The notes below the pieces were generated by a model. The model was not told where the DNA came from, did not search any database, and saw only the letters and a list, made by a program, of their open reading frames with translations. This document shows, piece by piece, positions 6,883 through 10,578 of a DNA stretch of 10,578 nt; position 1 is the first letter of the stretch; the number at the start of each line of letters is the position of its first letter. The position numbers and the translations under genes are program-made. The DNA is from Flammeovirgaceae bacterium (lineage in GTDB: Bacteria > Bacteroidota > Bacteroidia > Cytophagales > Cyclobacteriaceae): NCBI GenBank assembly GCA_003229495.1, contig QIEB01000287.1:1-10578 (forward strand). The letters run 5' to 3'.

Positions 6883-7591
6883 ATGAGCACTCTCACTACT
6901 CAAGACCTGGAATTACTTGCCAAATACGACACACCCACCATCTGCAATGTTATTGAACTATTTGATATTAAATCCCGAACCAAAGGGTTTATGGACAAAA
7001 GCATCGTTTCTGCCTTTCCCGAACTGCCCCCCATGGTGGGGTTTGCCGCTACCGCTACCTTCAGGGGTTCAACCACCACAGAAGAACCAAGCTATGGAAG
7101 TTTTGAAAGCCTCATTTGATGAATTACCCGGTCCTGCCGTGGTAGTCTTCGAGGACCTTGATCAACCCATAGTAAGCGCTACATTTGGTGAAATTATGTG
7201 TACTATATACCAGAGATTTGGAGCAAAAGGACTGATCACCAGTGGAGCAGGACGAGACCTGGATCAGGTCCGGGTTTTGGATTTTCCGGTATTTACCAAT
7301 GGTACCATCTGTTCCCATGGATATAGTAGGTTTCCTTCCATAAGTGTACCGGTTACGGTTGGTGGCCTGACCATCAATCCCGGAGACCTGATCCATGGTG
7401 ACTGTAACGGTATTACTACCATACCGGTTGAAATAGCTAAAGATGTAGCAAGAACATGTGAATCCTACATTGCTGCTGAAGCCATTATCCTCGATTATTT
7501 GAAAGGTGAAGAAGTCACACCACAGGGACTTGGGGAAGCTCAGAATGAATGCAGAGGGGCCATTCGACAGCTAGCGGAAGGCCTGAAATAG
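6883..7591 (+). pseudogene. RraA family protein (aldolase/decarboxylase-like), broken by a one-base frameshift
   Basis: RraA-like proteins include 4-hydroxy-4-methyl-2-oxoglutarate aldolases, oxaloacetate decarboxylases and the RNase E inhibitor RraA. Frame 1 runs from ATG 6883 (MSTLTTQDLELLAKYDTPTI) to TGA at 7117-7119. The remainder continues in the next frame to TAG at 7589-7591, with DELPGPAVVVFEDLD, ITSGAGRDLDQVR (the R-D pair of the family), PVTVGGLTINPGDLIHGD and CNGITTIP. Removing one T from the TTT at 7115-7117 joins the halves smoothly as ESLIDELPGP, giving a protein of about 235 residues, the usual length. Both halves look under normal coding constraint, so this is either a recent mutation, a sequencing error, or much less likely a programmed +1 shift. 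The stop overlaps the GTG of the dehydratase gene. A role in acid-sugar breakdown is suggested only by context. Confidence 0.85.
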
Positions 7592-7593
7592 TG
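7589..7593 (+). promoter_or_regulatory. TAGTG stop/start overlap, likely translational coupling
   Basis: The stop TAG of the RraA-like frame (7589-7591) shares its G with the GTG start of the dehydratase (7591-7593). This decides the dehydratase start and implies that ribosomes ending RraA translation reinitiate on the dehydratase. Confidence 0.6.
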
Positions 7594-8886
7594 TACGGTC
7601 CTAAAATCAAAGAGCTTAGAGTAACGCCCATAGCGGTCACAGACCCTCCGCTGCTAAATTCTGTGGGAATCCATGCCCCGTATGCCTTACGAACGGTGAT
7701 TGAGCTGGTTACCGATGACAATATTTGTGGAATTAGTGAAATCCCGGGAAATGTTGAGATAAATGGACTTCTTGACCAATCAGAAGCAGTGATCATTGGT
7801 GCCGATCCCTTTCAACTGAACAAACTCCGGACTGATCTCATTGGTCGATTTGGCCAGGATCAGCGAGATACCCGTGGTGTGAACCCTTGGGATGATAGAA
7901 AATTGGTCCATGTATTTAGTGCGCTTGAAGTAGCTTGCCTGGATATTCAAGGCAAAATTTGTAATCGTCCGGTGGTCGACTTGTTAGGCGGAAGGTGCCG
8001 GGAACAAGTTTCATTTGCTGCTTATCTGTTTTATAAGCCCAAAGGGGCTGGAGGAGCGCTTGGCTATAAGGTTGACCCAAGAGCTATCAGCTGGGCCGCC
8101 GCTCGACAGACCTCCGCGGAATCTGCTGAAGAAATTGTGGACCAGGCCCAAAGTATGTGCAACGAGTTTGGGTTTAAGTCTATTAAACTTAAAGGCGGGG
8201 TTTTCCCACCTGAAATAGAAGTCGATACCATACACAAATTGAGGATTGCATTTGGACCCGAGGTGCCTTTAAGATTTGACCCCAATGGAGTATGGACGGT
8301 TGAAACCTCCATAAAGTACGGCAGGCAAATGGAGGAAATACTTGAGTATCTGGAAGATCCTACCAGGGGTCAGGAAGGAATGGCGGCTGTTCGAAAAGCT
8401 TTAAAAATACCCCTGGCTACTAATATGTGTACTACTTCATTTGAAGATATTCCACCCGGTATTGCTCATGGATCAGAAGATATTATCCTCAGTGATCATC
8501 ACTTTTGGGGTGGCCTGCGTGAATCCATTAGTTTAGGAAAAATCTGCCGGACGTTTGAGAAAGGGCTGTCTATGCACTCCAACAGCCATCTTGGCATTTC
8601 ACTCACCGCCATGGTGCACATGGCCGCCGCGATTCCGAATTTGACCTATGACCTGGACACCCACTACCCCTGGCAATCCGAGGAAGTTATTGCCGGTGGC
8701 CGGGTGAAGTTCGAAGATGGTAAAGTAGCTGTACCCCGGGAACCAGGGCTGGGCATCTCACTGGACCGCCAAGTTTTAGGACAGTTACATGAGAATTACA
8801 AAATGTGTGGTTTTGCACGTCGTGACGATACCTTGGAAATGCAAAAAATTCAACCGGGCTGGAAATTCAAAGCCACCAAATGGTGA
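7591..8886 (+). CDS. gudD: Glucarate dehydratase (enolase superfamily, GlucD type)
   Basis: Dehydrates D-glucarate (and often L-idarate) to 5-keto-4-deoxyglucarate in the cytoplasm; needs Mg2+. With the GTG start at 7591 the protein has 431 residues, near the roughly 446 of E. coli GudD, and aligns by eye to the end (RDDTLEMQKIQPGW). Visible residues in this numbering: HAP near 28, K199 and K201 in IKLKGG, D230 and N232 in RFDPNG, E255 in YLEDPT, N278 in ATNM, D302 in LSDHHFW and H329 in MHSNSHLGIS. They match the catalytic Lys, Mg ligands and Asp-His dyad of GlucD. An ATG at 7549 would add 14 residues overlapping the RraA gene; the TAGTG junction and the family N-terminus favour 7591. Paralogues such as GudX share these residues, so the substrate could differ. 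The adjacent permease and aldolase support aldarate breakdown. Confidence 0.9.
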   Translation: MYGPKIKELRVTPIAVTDPPLLNSVGIHAPYALRTVIELVTDDNICGISEIPGNVEINGLLDQSEAVIIGADPFQLNKLRTDLIGRFGQDQRDTRGVNPWDDRKLVHVFSALEVACLDIQGKICNRPVVDLLGGRCREQVSFAAYLFYKPKGAGGALGYKVDPRAISWAAARQTSAESAEEIVDQAQSMCNEFGFKSIKLKGGVFPPEIEVDTIHKLRIAFGPEVPLRFDPNGVWTVETSIKYGRQMEEILEYLEDPTRGQEGMAAVRKALKIPLATNMCTTSFEDIPPGIAHGSEDIILSDHHFWGGLRESISLGKICRTFEKGLSMHSNSHLGISLTAMVHMAAAIPNLTYDLDTHYPWQSEEVIAGGRVKFEDGKVAVPREPGLGISLDRQVLGQLHENYKMCGFARRDDTLEMQKIQPGWKFKATKW

Positions 8887-8944
8887 CCTAAGCAATATGA
8901 TCAACCTTCCCATGGTACCAGCAATTTAACTAACTTTCATTGTT

Positions 8945-10360
8945 ATGGATCCACTTCTTCTGCTACTGTTAGGGGTTTCCGTCATTATTATTGGTATCCT
9001 GTGGTTAAAACTACATCCGGTTCTGGCATTATTATTTGCCGCTATTTTGGTCAGTGTTTTTACCCCTGAAACCAATTTGTTGCAGTTTGCACAATCGAAA
9101 GGAATGTCATCCGCAGAAACCTCGTCCTTTGTGGCTCAATCGGTAGGAAAGAGAATAGCCTGGTCTTTTGGGAATACTGCTTCCAAAATTGGAATATTAA
9201 TTGCCATGGCCTCCATCATAGGTACATGTCTTTTGCGAAGTGGCTCTGCTGACAGGATAATCAGGTCTGCATTGAAATTATTTGGAGAGAAAGGAGCTCC
9301 AGCGGCATTTTTAAGCAGCGGTTTTATTCTAGGTATACCGGTATTTTTTGATACGGTATTTTACCTGCTAGTGCCTTTGAATAAAGCCCTATCTCTTAGA
9401 AGTGGGAAAAACTATCTTTTTTATATTACCGCTACCGTGGCCGGTGCAGCCATGGCTCACTCTCTGGTTCCGCCAACTCCCGGGCCATTGTTCGTGGCTG
9501 GCGAATTGGGAGTAGACTTGGGAGTAATGATTCTTGGCGGGTTGGTAGTTGGCATTTTTACCATAGCCGGTGGTTACTTGTATGCCGCGTGGGCCAATAG
9601 ACGATGGACTATTCCCCTCAGGGACTCCGGTGATATTACCATACCGGAACTAAACGCACTAATGAATAAGCCGGACCGGGATCTTCCTTCCCTCTGGCTG
9701 GCCCTGACACCAATTTTACTTCCATTGATATTAATTTCAGCTAACACCATCACCAGGGCTACTTTTGAACCAACTGATAGTATTATTCTTTCGACATTTT
9801 ACTTTTTAGGGGACAGCAATATTGCTTTAACCCTGGCTGCCAGTGTTTCTCTGGCTATCCTGGTATGGACTGAGTCTGATAGGAATAAACTAAAGAAATA
9901 TGTGCTGGATTCTTTACAGAGTGCTGGTGTGATAATTTTGATCACCTGCATGGGTGGTGCTTTTGGCGGGAGTTTACAACAAACCGGTATTGGAGTTTAT
10001 CTTCAAGAATTGGCAACTGAATATCAAATTGCTATTTTACCACTGGCTTTCTTTATCACCTCGATTATGAGAGCAGCGCAGGGGTCGGCCACCGTGGCAA
10101 TGATCACCTCCGTAGGAATAATTGGTGGAATGGTTCATGTAGGAGCGCTTGGTTTTCATCCGGTTTACCTGGCATTGATGATCGGTTGTGGCTCAAAACC
10201 ATTTCAATGGATGAATGACAGTGGATTTTGGGTGGTGTGTAAAATGAGTGGGATGACTGAAAAAGAAACACTAAAAACTGTTTCCGCAGTTTTAAGTATA
10301 ATGGGCATTATCGGCATGTTTGTAATATTGATACTGGCAAAATTGTTTCCGTTGATATGA
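8945..10360 (+). CDS. GntP-family permease, probable acid-sugar uptake
   Basis: Inner-membrane proton symporter of the gluconate permease (GntP) family. The 471-residue chain is a succession of hydrophobic helices. The first two lie near residues 3-20 and 24-39; further clear ones are near 80-97, 118-145, 157-172, 190-215, 250-267, 290-307, 326-345, 361-375, 385-415 and 445-468. Family-type motifs are HSLVPPTPGP at 172-181, RAAQGSATVAMIT at 376-388 and NDSGFW at 424-429. The ATG at 8945 lies 58 nt after the dehydratase stop, with no hairpin between, so it should be on the same transcript. The stop TGA (10358-10360) overlaps the ATG of the aldolase. GntP members carry gluconate, idonate, glycerate or related hydroxy acids; substrate assignment to an aldarate comes from the neighbours and is inference. 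Confidence 0.92.
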   Translation: MDPLLLLLLGVSVIIIGILWLKLHPVLALLFAAILVSVFTPETNLLQFAQSKGMSSAETSSFVAQSVGKRIAWSFGNTASKIGILIAMASIIGTCLLRSGSADRIIRSALKLFGEKGAPAAFLSSGFILGIPVFFDTVFYLLVPLNKALSLRSGKNYLFYITATVAGAAMAHSLVPPTPGPLFVAGELGVDLGVMILGGLVVGIFTIAGGYLYAAWANRRWTIPLRDSGDITIPELNALMNKPDRDLPSLWLALTPILLPLILISANTITRATFEPTDSIILSTFYFLGDSNIALTLAASVSLAILVWTESDRNKLKKYVLDSLQSAGVIILITCMGGAFGGSLQQTGIGVYLQELATEYQIAILPLAFFITSIMRAAQGSATVAMITSVGIIGGMVHVGALGFHPVYLALMIGCGSKPFQWMNDSGFWVVCKMSGMTEKETLKTVSAVLSIMGIIGMFVILILAKLFPLI

Positions 10361-10578
10361 AAAATTTGAAAGATAAACTAATTAATGGTGAGGCCGTACA
10401 CGGGTGCTGGCTGAACGGAGGGTCAACATTGGACGCTGAAATTGTAGGTAAAGCTGGCTTTGATTGGGTCACCATAGACCTTGAACATGGAGTCGGTACC
10501 GAATATAATTTGCTTGGACAACTTCAGGCATTAAACGGAAGCCCTACAGTACCTTTGGTACGGGTGGAAGCGTTGGTA
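10357..10578 (+). CDS. HpcH/HpaI-type aldolase, 5' part only (probable 2-keto-3-deoxyglucarate aldolase)
   Basis: Class II aldolase that splits 2-keto-3-deoxy acids to pyruvate plus an aldehyde; GarL in this family gives pyruvate and tartronate semialdehyde from 5-keto-4-deoxyglucarate. The 74 visible codons start at ATG 10357, overlapping the permease stop by four bases (ATGA). They show GCWLNGG near residue 16-22, the AGFDWVTIDLEHG signature at 33-45 with catalytic-type H44, and VPLVRVE at 65-71 with R69. These match His45 and Arg70 of E. coli HpaI. The remaining C-terminal two thirds, with the metal ligands, is outside the window. The gene order permease-aldolase after the dehydratase makes the GarL-like role likely, but the fragment alone does not separate GarL from HpaI or RhmA types. 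Confidence 0.9.
   Translation, partial: MKNLKDKLINGEAVHGCWLNGGSTLDAEIVGKAGFDWVTIDLEHGVGTEYNLLGQLQALNGSPTVPLVRVEALV

Noticed and set aside
6755..6885. Plus-strand frame open for about 44 codons ending PGGVPLFWMVTEFKIICLL
   Set aside because: It is short, has no good start and matches no family I can name; it could be a gene remnant, but there is not enough to support that.
6634..6903. 89-residue minus-strand ORF in the SDR/RraA gap
   Set aside because: The composition looks non-coding, it spans all three palindromes and overlaps the start of the RraA-like gene; no family is recognised.
7549..7593. ATG at 7549 as the dehydratase start
   Set aside because: It would overlap the RraA-like gene by 43 nt with a tail (RGHSTASGRPEI) unlike the family; GTG 7591 at the TAGTG junction fits better.

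Overview
The window looks like a chromosomal segment of a marine-type Bacteroidota, most likely a flavobacterium. This is inferred from moderately AT-rich DNA, start codons without clear Shine-Dalgarno sequences, secreted proteins ending their signal peptides in A-Q, a small outer-membrane 'transporter' protein with a terminal Phe, and short heptad repeats between convergent genes. No rRNA, tRNA, IS element or CRISPR array was seen.

Left part (1-2438). A 3'-truncated Sfp-type 4'-phosphopantetheinyl transferase runs off the left edge on the minus strand (503 to 3). Divergent from it is a secreted protein with two ferredoxin-like repeats (627-1427). It is closed by an unusually perfect intrinsic terminator whose 3' arm plus T-tract is repeated twice more downstream. 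A beta-barrel-type outer-membrane protein follows (1555-2322). A small repeat cluster of four 7-nt units with a distant inverted copy lies between convergent genes.

Middle part (2439-6574). hemN (oxygen-independent coproporphyrinogen III dehydrogenase) is on the minus strand with a CRP/FNR-like palindrome upstream. That palindrome overlaps the longest possible start and argues for a downstream GTG start at 3797. Divergent from hemN is a 590-residue protein that I cannot name. Its pattern suggests an FMN-binding TIM barrel of the nitronate-monooxygenase/glutamate-synthase type with a cysteine-rich C-terminal part. A classical SDR oxidoreductase lies convergent to it.

Right part (6575-10578). 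A 308-nt leader with three short perfect palindromes precedes a plus-strand operon that looks like an acid-sugar (aldarate) catabolic unit: an RraA-family protein broken by a one-base frameshift, a glucarate dehydratase of the enolase superfamily, a GntP-family permease, and the start of an HpcH/HpaI aldolase. Gene junctions are TAGTG (7589-7593) and ATGA (10357-10360), which fits translational coupling. The inferred route is uptake of an aldarate by the GntP permease, dehydration to 5-keto-4-deoxyglucarate, and aldol cleavage to pyruvate and tartronate semialdehyde. The role of the RraA-like protein is open.

No clearly new multi-gene system was found. The best candidates for novelty are the 590-residue protein, the iterated terminator and the palindrome cluster.
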